This document shows positions 26,001 through 34,109 of a stretch of 64,000 nt of DNA, piece by piece; the stretch's first letter is position 1; each line of letters starts with the position of its first letter. The notes under the pieces are model-generated. The model was not told the DNA's origin, did no database searches, and saw only the letters and a program-made list of their open reading frames with translations. Source of the DNA: DASXRA01 sp036506155 (GTDB lineage: Bacteria; Actinomycetota; Actinomycetes; Mycobacteriales; Jatrophihabitantaceae); contig DASXSF010000059.1 of assembly GCA_036506155.1 (NCBI GenBank), forward strand, positions 34,933 through 98,932, written 5' to 3'. The position numbers and the translations under genes were made by a program.

Positions 26001-27174
26001 TCTGCGGCGGCGTGACGGCCAGCGCATCGGTCTTGGTCAGCGGCGCGACGCTCTGCGTGAAGTAGCCGATCAGCTTGTCCTCGTTGTACTTCGCCGTGAG
26101 CTGGCGCGACTCGGTGATCGGCGCACCGTAGTCGTAGGAGGTGTAAACCTGGCTCGGGTCGGCCTGCCAGCCCCACGACGTCCCGCCGTAGGTCATGTAG
26201 AAGCTCTGCGCAGTCGCTCCGACGGCGATGTTCTGCTTGTAGAACACGTTGGCGAACTGGTCGTTGATCAGCTGGCCGCACTTGTCGTAGCCGGGGCCGC
26301 CCCACGGGTCGAACGAGCCGCCCTGGAACTCCGGCGTGTAAAGGGGTTTGCCGGCGGGGTGGTCGTAGGAGATGTCCGGGACGCCGCTCCAGCGCGTCGG
26401 GTTCGAGCAGTTGAACCCCTGCGGATACGAGTCCGGGCCGTCGATGTCGAGCGCCCCGACGCCGCTGTTGAACGTGCCGTTGTTGTTGCCGGTGAGCGGG
26501 ACCGTAATGCCATCGGCGTGGGCGACGTCTTCCAGGTGCTGCATGTACTGGCGCGCCTGCGTCGAGCTGTCGTAGAACTCGTTCTCGATCTGGTCGAGGA
26601 TGACCGGGCCGGTGCCGTTGGTGAGCTGGTGCCGCGCGAGGATCTTGTCGATCTGGTGCATCCACTCGTCTGCGGCCGCCAGGTAGGTCGGGTCGTTGGA
26701 GCGGTCGCGTCCGGGCATGGTATCCAGCCAGGCTGGGAATCCACCGCCGTCGACCTCGGCATTGATGTACGGCCCGGGACGGGCGATGACGTAGATGCCC
26801 ACCTGCTGCGCGATGTCGAGAAGCTTGTCGACATCGCGCACCCCGGTGAAGTCGTACACGCCGGGCGCGGGCGAGTGATACGCCCAGGAGAAATAGATGG
26901 ACGCGGCATTGAAGCCGGCCGCCTTCATCTTCTCCAGCACGTCACGCCACAGGTCGGGGCTTGGCAACCGGTAGTAGTGGAACTCGCCGGACCAGATGTA
27001 GGTACGTTTGCCGTCGATCATCAGCGAGTAGTGGTCGTAGGTGATCGTATGGCCGGCCACCGGCGCGGCGGCCGCCGTGGACGGGGCCGCGGCGGCCACT
27101 ACCCCTGGGAGGACGGCCGTGGTGGCGGCGAGCGCCGCGACGAGCCGACTGATGCGGCGAGCGGACCGTGCCAT
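23074..27174 (-). CDS. Secreted GH35 beta-galactosidase with C-terminal NPCBM domain
   Basis: 1366 residues. A signal peptide covers about 1-37 (RLVAALAATTAVLPGVVAAA...). The GH35 catalytic barrel follows: GEFHYYRLPSPDLWRDVLEK, ARPGPYINAEVDGGGFPAWL, the acid/base in DQIENEFY (Glu199) and the nucleophile in LYTPEFQGGSFDPWGG (Glu282). The middle holds several beta-sandwich domains, including GLKITDDPSRHYRALIFVNG. About 1130-1215 is a NEW3-like domain. The last 150 residues are NPCBM (SDLPFFSATNGWGPVERDTS ... DWADARVSCSGG). It removes terminal beta-galactose from polysaccharides outside the cell. The remnant across the divergent gap has the same NPCBM end. Confidence 0.93.
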   Translation of the reverse strand: MARSARRISRLVAALAATTAVLPGVVAAAAPSTAAAAPVAGHTITYDHYSLMIDGKRTYIWSGEFHYYRLPSPDLWRDVLEKMKAAGFNAASIYFSWAYHSPAPGVYDFTGVRDVDKLLDIAQQVGIYVIARPGPYINAEVDGGGFPAWLDTMPGRDRSNDPTYLAAADEWMHQIDKILARHQLTNGTGPVILDQIENEFYDSSTQARQYMQHLEDVAHADGITVPLTGNNNGTFNSGVGALDIDGPDSYPQGFNCSNPTRWSGVPDISYDHPAGKPLYTPEFQGGSFDPWGGPGYDKCGQLINDQFANVFYKQNIAVGATAQSFYMTYGGTSWGWQADPSQVYTSYDYGAPITESRQLTAKYNEDKLIGYFTQSVAPLTKTDALAVTPPQNSAIIDTARENPDTDTQFHVLRHTNSTSTSTDSTHISIDLGARTTYTYDDADPALQYSGAWSHVGAEQSYTAGEYHQTESFSNTTGDSLSVPFTGTGIRWIASKAANHGLADVYLDGTKVATVDTYGPSTVNQQVQWSASGLADGPHTLKIVVTGQRNPSSSGFFVPVDAIDVPPTGARVYPSVPQQGTLTFAGRDSKIIVANYQLGASQLQYSTSEILTNQTISGTDVGVLYGRDGQDGETVLNYPSAPTVTVLSGNVSSTYDATTGDVRLDYTHTGLARVLITGGVRPLLLLIGTDQEAAKFWQASTATGPVLVYGSHLLRSASSDTGVLALTGDTAGAGPVEVWATPAASITWNGKTLHPTATISGSQLGSLPGAQPVTLPVLTNWKHQEETPEAQPSFDDSSWQVADKMSSNSTTPPGTLPVLFADDYGFHHGDVWYRGHFRGTSAATGLAVSAITGRAGAYSVWVNGTFVGTTGSSPHTLAFPPGVLHVGADNEVSVLIENMGHNEDYNAADSNKEARGLTGATLAGSPLTSISWRIQGSRGGENLIDPVRGPMNTGGLYGERAGWSLPGFPDDSWASASLPTSDTTPGVSWYRTTVALDLPKGQDTSVGLKITDDPSRHYRALIFVNGWQLGRYINDTGPQHDFPIPNGILDPNGTNTIAIAVWNTDASTGGLGAVSLESFGSFASPVQVSTVDSPRYDHATYATPPAHDASVSLDAPDTATPGQTSDVTATFSVPAGAPPASSINFGLQVPSRWSATPTSPTTVDVLKGGGSATATWRVTAPSGGLPNASLLTVTAGYQQRSESLSLSDTRVVHALPAPPTSDSYVSDLPFFSATNGWGPVERDTSNGEQAAGDGHPITLNGVVYAKGLGTNSISDVALYLGGNCTRFTAVVGVDDEQGSAGSVTFSVVSDGRTLVTTPVLTGSSASVNLDVDITGTQLLDLIVGDGGNGNGNDHGDWADARVSCSGG

Positions 27175-27218
27175 CGGCGACCTCCGGAAGGGCTGGAAAG
27201 CAGGCCAGCGCCTGTTGA

Positions 27219-27396
27219 CTTTTGTTGGAATACCGGGCTCCGGTGTGGGGGCGAGATGTGAACTGCACGCTATCTCCCAGCAGGCCTGCCCGTCAATTGC
27301 GGCGATCGCACCACATAGCCCTGCCCAGACGTGGTCATGTCGTTGACACGCTCCTCACGCCCAGGCAGCATCCGACGTAATCCAACAAATTTTGAC
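27219..27396. promoter_or_regulatory. Paired inverted motif upstream of the beta-galactosidase
   Basis: CTTTTGTTGGAATAC at 27219-27233 and, reversed, ATTTGTTGGATTAC at about 27377-27391 share TTTGTTGGA-W-TAC. They face each other across the gap between the GH35 gene and the remnant secreted gene, about one site near each start. This looks like an operator pair for a sugar-responsive regulator. No regulator gene of that type is adjacent. Confidence 0.5.
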
Positions 27397-27436
27397 GGAC
27401 GAGGTCAGCCGCCCCGTAACGCTGCCGGGAGCCCTC

Positions 27437-27699
27437 ATGAGGTATGGACTGGCCGCTGCGGCGGCCGCGCTGCTAGTCGCTGCCGGCATTTGTCAGCGCG
27501 GTCAGCGCGCCGGCGGTCGCATCACCGGCCGCGGAGCGTGGCGCAGACCGGCGTGCTGCGTGGTGGCCAACCCGCGCAGCACCTCACCGCCGATGTGACC
27601 GGCGCGCACCTGCTGACGCTGAATGTCGGCGACGCTGGCGACGGCAACGGGCACGACAACGCCGACTGGGCCGATGCGCAACTCAAATGCTCCGGATAA
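27437..27699 (+). pseudogene. Remnant of a secreted NPCBM-domain protein
   Basis: The start MRYGLAAAAAALLVAAG is a signal peptide. One frame over it continues FVSAVSAPAVASPAAE. In a third frame the DNA then reads TGVLRGGQPAQHLTADVTGA and LLTLNVGDAGDGNGHDNADW, ending ADAQLKCSG. That end closely follows the C-terminus of the GH35 enzyme (TGTQLLDLIVGDGGNGNGND ... DWADARVSCSGG). The catalytic part is gone. A second galactosidase-like gene was probably deleted internally and then frameshifted. Confidence 0.75.
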
Positions 27700-27803
27700 G
27701 GTTCTCGGCGGCGCCGCCGAGCGGCGCGCAGCGAGAACTTCGCCGCGCCTGTCGGCGCGAGCCGCGTGGCGGCTGGCGCGCTCTTCGCGCGAGCGCTCAT
27801 CGC
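27700..27803 (-). repeat. Dispersed GC-rich repeat, reverse copy
   Basis: Read in reverse it begins GCGATGAGCGCTCGCGCGAA at 27803. It runs through CCGCCACGCGGCTCGCGCCG to a closing hairpin with GTTCTCG and CGAGAAC arms near 27700. It starts directly after the stop of the remnant NPCBM gene and may carry transcription stop function. Confidence 0.8.
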
Positions 27804-27881
27804 CCGGTGGTTTGCGTCCCGCGTTCTTACGAACCACGGAAACCCGGCACCGCTAGGAGGACGCGAACCTAGACTTCGGGT

Positions 27882-28562
27882 GTGGCGCGTGTACTGGTCG
27901 TCGACGACGACCGAACCGTAGCCGGTGTGGTCGTCGGCTACCTCGACCGCGCCGGCCACCATGCGCTGCATGTCGCTGACGGACAGAAGGCTCTCGATGT
28001 CATCGCGGCCGATCCACCCGACCTGGTCGTGCTCGACCTGATGCTCCCGGGAGTGGACGGGCTGGAAGTGTGCCGCCGCGTCCGCACCCAGCACCCGCAC
28101 CTGCCGATCATCATGCTCACCGCTCTCGGGGAGGCCGACAACCGCATCGCCGGGCTCGAGCTCGGCGCCGACGACTACGTCGCCAAGCCGTTCTCGCCGC
28201 GCGAGCTCATCCTGCGAATCGAGTCCGTACTCCGGCGTACGGGCGAATCGCCGGGACTGGCCGGGATGCTGACCGCCGGAGCGCTCACCCTCGACACTGC
28301 GGCACGGGTCGTGACCCGCGATGGGGCCGAACTGGCACTGACGACGCGCGAATTCGACCTGCTGGCCTACCTGATGGGGCATCCGGGGCGAGCGTTCAGC
28401 CGCGCCGAGCTCATGCACCGTGTGTGGGGCTGGACGTTCGGCGACCAGTCGACCGTCACGGTGCACGTGCGGCGGCTGCGCGAGAAGATCGAGGACGACC
28501 CGACCGAGCCGTCGCTGATCAAGACCGTATGGGGCATCGGCTACCGGCTCGAGGCACCGTGA
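27882..28562 (+). CDS. OmpR-family response regulator
   Basis: 226 residues from a GTG. The receiver has VARVLVVDDDRTVAGVVVGY, the phospho-acceptor Asp52 in DLVVLDLMLPG, and the KPFSPRELILRI switch Lys. The winged-helix output domain is LTTREFDLLAYLMGHPGRAF with TVTVHVRRLREKIEDDP. It is encoded with its kinase, whose GTG overlaps this stop. The target genes are unknown. Confidence 0.95.
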   Translation: MARVLVVDDDRTVAGVVVGYLDRAGHHALHVADGQKALDVIAADPPDLVVLDLMLPGVDGLEVCRRVRTQHPHLPIIMLTALGEADNRIAGLELGADDYVAKPFSPRELILRIESVLRRTGESPGLAGMLTAGALTLDTAARVVTRDGAELALTTREFDLLAYLMGHPGRAFSRAELMHRVWGWTFGDQSTVTVHVRRLREKIEDDPTEPSLIKTVWGIGYRLEAP

Positions 28563-29668
28563 CCCACACCCTGGCGATCGTCGCAACCGCCGCCGTCTGG
28601 GCGGTCGGCGGCGGCGCGCTGACCTGGCTCGCAACGATCCCGCTACACCGGCGCTCGCTGGGCGGGCTGCTCGCGTCGGTCGTCCTCACCGGCGCCGTCG
28701 CGTCGATTGCGGCGATGGTCGGCAGCGACCGGGCGATGTACCTGCAGATGCACGACCTGGGCGTGGGATTGATCGTCGCCGTGGTGGCCGGGCTCGTCGG
28801 CGCGGCGACCGCGGCGCTCGCAGCGACCCGGCTCTCGCGCGAGAACCGGGCGCTTTCCGAAGTGGTGGCCCAGATCGGCGAGGGGCGGGTACCGCCGGAC
28901 GACGGCCGGCGGCTCACCGCTCAGCTGGAGCAACTGCGCAACGAGCTCGCCGCCACGGCACGGCGGCTCGCCGAGTCGCGCGAGCGGGAACGTGCCCTCG
29001 AGGCGTCCCGCCGGGAGCTCGTCGCCTGGGTCAGCCACGATCTGCGCACGCCCCTTGCCGGCCTGCGGGCGATGTCCGAGGCGCTGGAAGACGGTGTCGC
29101 CGACGATCCGGCGGTGTACTACAAGCAGATCCATGCATCCGTCGACCGGCTGGCCGGCATGGTCGACGACCTCTTCGAGCTGTCCCGGATCCAGGCCGGA
29201 GCGATCAGCACCGCGCCGGAGCGCATCGGACTGGACGACCTGGTCTCCGACTGCCTGGCAGCGCTCGCCCCGCTGGCCCGGGCCAGGGGCGTGAGCCTTG
29301 ACGGGCGAGGTGCCGGGCCGGTGGCCGTCGCCGGTAACGGCGCCGAGCTGAACCGGGCGATCACCAATCTCGTGGCCAACGCCATCCGGCATACGCCTTC
29401 AGGCGGAAGCGTCGACGTTCAGGCGGCCGCGGGCGATGGTCACGCCCGCGTGGCCGTGCGGGACGAATGCGGCGGCATCCCTGCCAATGATCTGGCCCGG
29501 GTGTTCGATGTGGGGTTTCGCGGCGAACCGGCCCGCTCGCAGTCCTCGGGCGGCGCCGGCCTCGGCCTTGCGATCACCCGAGGCATCGTCGAGGCGCACC
29601 ATGGCTCGGTCGACGTGACCAACATCGGCGGCGGTTGCGCGTTCACGATCTGCCTGCCCGTGGCCTAG
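28559..29668 (+). CDS. Membrane sensor histidine kinase
   Basis: 369 residues. Three or four N-terminal membrane helices (LAIVATAAVWAVGGGALTWL; GLLASVVLTGAVASIAAMVG; GLIVAVVAGLVGAATAALAA) have almost no extracytoplasmic loop, so the signal is probably in the membrane. A linker coiled coil follows. The H-box is LVAWVSHDLRTPLAGLRAMS, the N-box is NRAITNLVANAIRHTPSGGS, and the G-boxes end SGGAGLGLAITRGIVEAHHG. It has a GTGA overlap with its response regulator. The phosphorelay partner is certain by context and the stimulus is unknown. Confidence 0.95.
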   Translation: MTHTLAIVATAAVWAVGGGALTWLATIPLHRRSLGGLLASVVLTGAVASIAAMVGSDRAMYLQMHDLGVGLIVAVVAGLVGAATAALAATRLSRENRALSEVVAQIGEGRVPPDDGRRLTAQLEQLRNELAATARRLAESRERERALEASRRELVAWVSHDLRTPLAGLRAMSEALEDGVADDPAVYYKQIHASVDRLAGMVDDLFELSRIQAGAISTAPERIGLDDLVSDCLAALAPLARARGVSLDGRGAGPVAVAGNGAELNRAITNLVANAIRHTPSGGSVDVQAAAGDGHARVAVRDECGGIPANDLARVFDVGFRGEPARSQSSGGAGLGLAITRGIVEAHHGSVDVTNIGGGCAFTICLPVA

Positions 29669-29692
29669 TTCTTCTCGCCTGGGCGAATCCGT

Positions 29693-29717
29693 GGCTCTTC
29701 GCGCGAGCGCTCATCGC
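29693..29717 (-). repeat. Dispersed repeat, head-only copy
   Basis: GGCTCTTCGCGCGAGCGCTC followed by ATCGC is the reverse of the family head and nothing more. It lies between the kinase stop and the convergent rhodanese gene. Its last base is the first base of the rhodanese TAG. Confidence 0.8.
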
Positions 29718-30136
29718 TAGCAGTCGCAGCGGACGGCGGCCACCACGGTGGTCAGCGGATCGGGACGCCCGGGGCGCATGCCCTCGTCCGTCTCGACGGC
29801 CAACCCTTCGCGTACCCAGTACTCGAAGCCGCCGATCATCTCGCGGACCGGGTAGCCGAGCCGGGCGAATTCCAGCGCGGCTCGGGTCGCCCCGTTGCAG
29901 GCGGGCCCCCAGCAGTACGTGACGATCGGCGTGCCCTGTGGGATGAGCACGGCGGCGCGACGCGCGATCTCACGGGTCGGCAGGTGCAGAGCGCCCGCGA
30001 TGCGACCCTGACCCCACGCCTCGTCGCCCCGCGAATCGACGAGGACGAAGCTCGGCCCCGCCTCGAGAGCGGTATGCACGTCCGATACATCCGTCTCGAA
30101 TCGGAGCTTGGCGCTGAAGTAGGCGAATGCTGTCAT
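29717..30136 (-). CDS. Rhodanese-like domain protein
   Basis: 139 residues, one rhodanese domain. FVLVDSRGDEAWGQGRIAGA and HLPTREIARRA lead to the active-site loop VTYCWGPACNGATRA. The catalytic Cys is the one in YCWGPAC. The loop is longer than in typical sulfurtransferases. It ends in a Cys pair, RCDC. It is divergent from an Lrp-type regulator with a shared palindrome, so it is probably its target. Confidence 0.9.
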   Translation of the reverse strand: MTAFAYFSAKLRFETDVSDVHTALEAGPSFVLVDSRGDEAWGQGRIAGALHLPTREIARRAAVLIPQGTPIVTYCWGPACNGATRAALEFARLGYPVREMIGGFEYWVREGLAVETDEGMRPGRPDPLTTVVAAVRCDC

Positions 30137-30202
30137 GCGATCGACGCTATGTGGCCGGCCCTGCAGGCGGCAGTCGCTCATCCCGGTATCCGTGGCGGTC
30201 AA

Positions 30203-30217
30203 CCGGGAATTTCCCGG
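30203..30217. promoter_or_regulatory. Candidate Lrp/AsnC operator
   Basis: CCGGGAATTTCCCGG has 7-bp arms around one T and lies 12 bp before the regulator ATG, in the gap shared with the rhodanese gene. A partial half-site (CCCGGTATCCG) is about 20 bp upstream. Confidence 0.65.
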
Positions 30218-30229
30218 TATGTTCACGGA

Positions 30230-30700
30230 ATGGCCCTGGATGCTACTGACTGGGCGCTGCTCCGGGAGCTGCAGCGCAATGCGCGCGTTGCCATGAGCGA
30301 ACTGGCCCGCACCGTATCCATGTCCGCCAGCGCCGTCACCGAGCGGGTACGCCGGCTCGAGGAGACGGGGGTACTGCGCGGGTATCACGCCGAGGTCAGC
30401 CTGTCCCGCGTCGGCCTGCCGATCCTGGCATTCGTCCGGCTGCGATACCCGCACGGCAATTACAAGCCGCTGACCGACCTGGTGGACAAGCGCGCCGAGA
30501 TCCTCGAAGCGCACCACGTCACCGGCGACGACTGCTTCGTGCTCAAGGTTGCCGCGCGCTCGATGCCCCACTTGGAGGAAGTCGTCGGGGCGATCTCGGG
30601 GCTGGGCGGCGTCAGCACGAGCATCGTCTACTCGACGACGCTGACCGGCCGGGTGATCGACGGTCAGGGCAGTTCGAACGGCGGCGCTGCGTCGGCGTAG
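30230..30700 (+). CDS. Lrp/AsnC family transcriptional regulator
   Basis: 156 residues. The start MALDATDWALLRELQRNARV leads into the helix-turn-helix MSELARTVSMSASAVTERVR. The ligand-binding RAM domain follows (VGLPILAFVRLRYPHG ... VLKVAARSMPHLEEVVGAIS). Single-target Lrp proteins of this kind often control the divergent neighbour, here a rhodanese. The 3' end overlaps the convergent phosphorylase gene by 37 bp. Confidence 0.92.
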   Translation: MALDATDWALLRELQRNARVAMSELARTVSMSASAVTERVRRLEETGVLRGYHAEVSLSRVGLPILAFVRLRYPHGNYKPLTDLVDKRAEILEAHHVTGDDCFVLKVAARSMPHLEEVVGAISGLGGVSTSIVYSTTLTGRVIDGQGSSNGGAASA

Positions 30701-31452
30701 GTGCGCCCGCACTCGCAGTCGTCGGGCTGCTCGGTGGGCAGCCGCTTGACCGTCTCGACCAGTAGTTCGCGCATGCGGGGCAGGTTTGCCGCGAACTGCT
30801 CGAGCACCTCCGTATGAGTGACGCCGGTGCCCGCCTCGACACCGGCGTCCAGGTCGGTGACGAGCGCCACCGTCGTATAGCACAGCGCCAGCTCACGGGC
30901 CAGCGCCGCCTCCGGCATCGCGGTCATGCCGATGATCGTCCAGCCATGCCGCTGATATTCGAGCGACTCGGCGCGCGTCGAGAACCGGGGACCGTTGATC
31001 ACGACCAGCGTGCCGCCGTCGGTCACGGGCAGGCCGCTGTCGAGCGCCGCGGCTCGGCCGTGCGGGCAGTACGGGTCGGCGAAGCTGGCGTGGACCACGC
31101 CGTTCGCGGCGTCGAACAGCGTGTGCGGCCGGCCACTCGTGCGGTCGACGATCTGGTCCGGGACAACGAGCCTGCCCGGCCCGAGATCGGCCCGCAACGA
31201 CCCCACTGCCGAGAGCGACACCACCTGCCGCACGCCCAGGGAGCGAAGCGCCCAGAGGTTGGCCCGGTACGGAACGAGATGGGGCGGGAAACGGTGACCT
31301 ACCCCGTGCCGCGGCACGAATGCGACCTGCCGTCCGGCCAGTTCGCCGACCGTGACCGGGGCGCTCGGCTCGCCGTACGGCGTGGACGCGGGTACCGCCT
31401 CCGCCAGTTCGAGCAGCGAGTAGAAGCCGGAACCGCCTATCACTCCGATCAC
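30664..31452 (-). CDS. S-methyl-5'-thioadenosine phosphorylase-like enzyme
   Basis: 262 residues from a GTG. The purine nucleoside phosphorylase/MTAP fold shows VIGVIGGSGFYSLLELAEAV, the phosphate loop FVPRHGVGHRFPPHLVPYRA, GPRFSTRAE and the base-binding segment IIGMTAMPEAALARELALCY. Such enzymes split methylthioadenosine or a purine nucleoside with phosphate. The HRFPPH segment and MTAMPE favour the MTAP branch over ordinary PNP, which is encoded at 47359. No methionine-salvage genes adjoin it. Confidence 0.85.
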   Translation of the reverse strand: MIGVIGGSGFYSLLELAEAVPASTPYGEPSAPVTVGELAGRQVAFVPRHGVGHRFPPHLVPYRANLWALRSLGVRQVVSLSAVGSLRADLGPGRLVVPDQIVDRTSGRPHTLFDAANGVVHASFADPYCPHGRAAALDSGLPVTDGGTLVVINGPRFSTRAESLEYQRHGWTIIGMTAMPEAALARELALCYTTVALVTDLDAGVEAGTGVTHTEVLEQFAANLPRMRELLVETVKRLPTEQPDDCECGRTYADAAPPFELP

Positions 31453-31492
31453 ACGTGCGACCGTACCGGAGCGGTTCTTCTAGGCTTTATGG

Positions 31493-32643
<1,151 letters not shown>

Positions 32644-32647
<4 letters not shown>

Positions 32648-33234
32648 TCCTGTTCGTCCTCGCCTCGGCGTCGCCGGCCCGCTTTGCGACGTTGCAGGCG
32701 GCCGGCCTGGACCCCGACGTGGTCGTCTCGGGAGTGGACGAGTCCGCCGTAGAGGCTGCCGATGCCGCCACGCTGGTCGCCCGGCTGGCCTTCGCCAAGG
32801 CGTCTGCCGTGGCCCGTACCCGCCCGGACGCGCTCGTGCTGGGTTGCGACTCGCTGCTCGAATTGGACGGCTCGACGGTCGGTAAGCCGGCCTCGGCGGA
32901 GGACGCGGTCGCCCAATGGAAGGCGATGCGTGGCCGCACAGCCGTGCTGTACACCGGCCACGTCTTGGCTTACGGCGATCGCACCCTGACCGAGGTGGTG
33001 GGCACGACGGTGCACTTCGCCGACCCCGACGACACCGAGATCGCCGCCTATATCGGGACGGGCGAGCCGCTCGCCGTGGCCGGGTCGTTCACGGTCGACG
33101 GCCTGGGCGGCTGGTTCGTCGATGCCGTGGACGGCGATCACCACAACGTGGTCGGCGTCTCGCTTCCCGTACTGCGCCGTATGGTGCGCGAGCTTGGTCT
33201 ATCGCTGGCCGACCTCGGCTGGCCCCGGCGTTAG
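32644..33234 (+). CDS. maf: Maf-like nucleotide pyrophosphatase
   Basis: 196 residues. LASASPARFATLQAAGLDPD is the Maf substrate loop. VLGCDSLLELDGSTVGKPAS holds the catalytic Asp, and LAVAGSFTVDGLGGWFVDAV is the closing motif. Maf proteins hydrolyse non-canonical nucleoside triphosphates. In mycobacteria maf follows accE5; here it follows an acyl-CoA dehydrogenase 11 kb away, so the block has been rearranged. Its end overlaps the convergent Uma2 gene by 36 bp. Confidence 0.93.
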
Positions 33235-33795
33235 CCGCTGGATCGGGACGTCGATGCGGAACGGCTGTTCCAGGTGGGCGGTCTGCCCGGCCTTCCATGT
33301 GCCGACTTCGGCATAGACGCCTGCCTCGCCGGGCAGCACGTATGCCGTGAGGCTCACCTCGGGAGACGTCTCCACGCGCCAGTACGCCGGGATGCCGGCG
33401 GCAGCGTACTGGGCCGGCTTGGTGATCCGATCAGTTGTGACCGAACTTGGTGATACGACCTCGACGGCCAGCAGCACGTCGGCCGGGCGGATCGGCCGCG
33501 TCCTCGTGCCGAAGAGCGCTCCGGGTACCACGGCAAGGTCCGGCGTGCGATACGACGGGTGGAGGTCAATGTCGACGGGCCCGATGACCCAGTACTCGGG
33601 GGCCACGGCCGCCTGGATCACCGACCTCACACAGGCACTGACGAACTCGTGGTCGGCGTCGGGGCTTGGGCTCACGACGAGTGCCCCGTCGACGATCTCG
33701 TAGCAGTGCGGGTTGACGTCGTACGGCAACGACTCGACGTATGCCACGAGTTCGTCGTACGTCCATTCGCGCGGCATGTCCAGCTGCGGCTGCAT
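33199..33795 (-). CDS. Uma2 family PD-(D/E)XK-fold protein
   Basis: 198 residues from the ATG at 33795, which has an AAGGAGG site. The longer open frame upstream has none. The fold is marked by YEIVDGALVVSPSPDADHEF, the catalytic SYRTPDLAVVPGALF and VLLAVEVVSPSSVTTDRITK. Uma2 proteins are abundant nuclease-like proteins of actinobacteria and cyanobacteria with no settled role. No toxin-antitoxin partner is visible. Confidence 0.9.
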   Translation of the reverse strand: MQPQLDMPREWTYDELVAYVESLPYDVNPHCYEIVDGALVVSPSPDADHEFVSACVRSVIQAAVAPEYWVIGPVDIDLHPSYRTPDLAVVPGALFGTRTRPIRPADVLLAVEVVSPSSVTTDRITKPAQYAAAGIPAYWRVETSPEVSLTAYVLPGEAGVYAEVGTWKAGQTAHLEQPFRIDVPIQRLTPGPAEVGQR

Positions 33796-33806
33796 GACCG
33801 CCTCCT

Positions 33807-34109
33807 TCAGCACGTGACCAGTCTGACCGACATGCGGCCAGCCTCGCCAGTGCGCGTCAGCGCCGCGCGGGCCCGGCAGGATCTGTGGACACCCTGGGTG
33901 GCTGTGGACGCCGGACTTGACAAGCGCGGCACGGGTGAGCGGGCCACCCGGCTGCGGGCACCGACGGCGACCCGCGAGCGCCGCCACTGCTCGTAGCGAT
34001 CGCCCGTGGCGGCCGGCCGGCGCGTCAGCGCGGCGAGCACGGCGGCCAGCTCGTCCGGCGTGGCCGCCCCGCGCACGCCTATGACGCGACCGAGTGGCGG
34101 AGCGCTCAT
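33807..34109 (-). CDS. Acyl-CoA carboxylase epsilon-like subunit
   Basis: 100 residues starting MSAPPLGRVIGVRGAATPDE, then LAAVLAALTRRP and YEQWRRSRVAV, the epsilon-subunit pattern. Real similarity ends near residue 53. The remaining 47 residues look like run-on sequence, so the native stop may have been lost. ATGA overlap with the preceding carboxyltransferase gene fixes its role as part of that complex. Confidence 0.75.
   Translation of the reverse strand: MSAPPLGRVIGVRGAATPDELAAVLAALTRRPAATGDRYEQWRRSRVAVGARSRVARSPVPRLSSPASTATQGVHRSCRARAALTRTGEAGRMSVRLVTC

Noticed and set aside
34094..34109. GAGCGCTCAT at the epsilon-subunit start as another dispersed-repeat copy
   Set aside because: Only about ten bases match and they are explained by the common Met-Ser-Ala start; no head extension or body follows.
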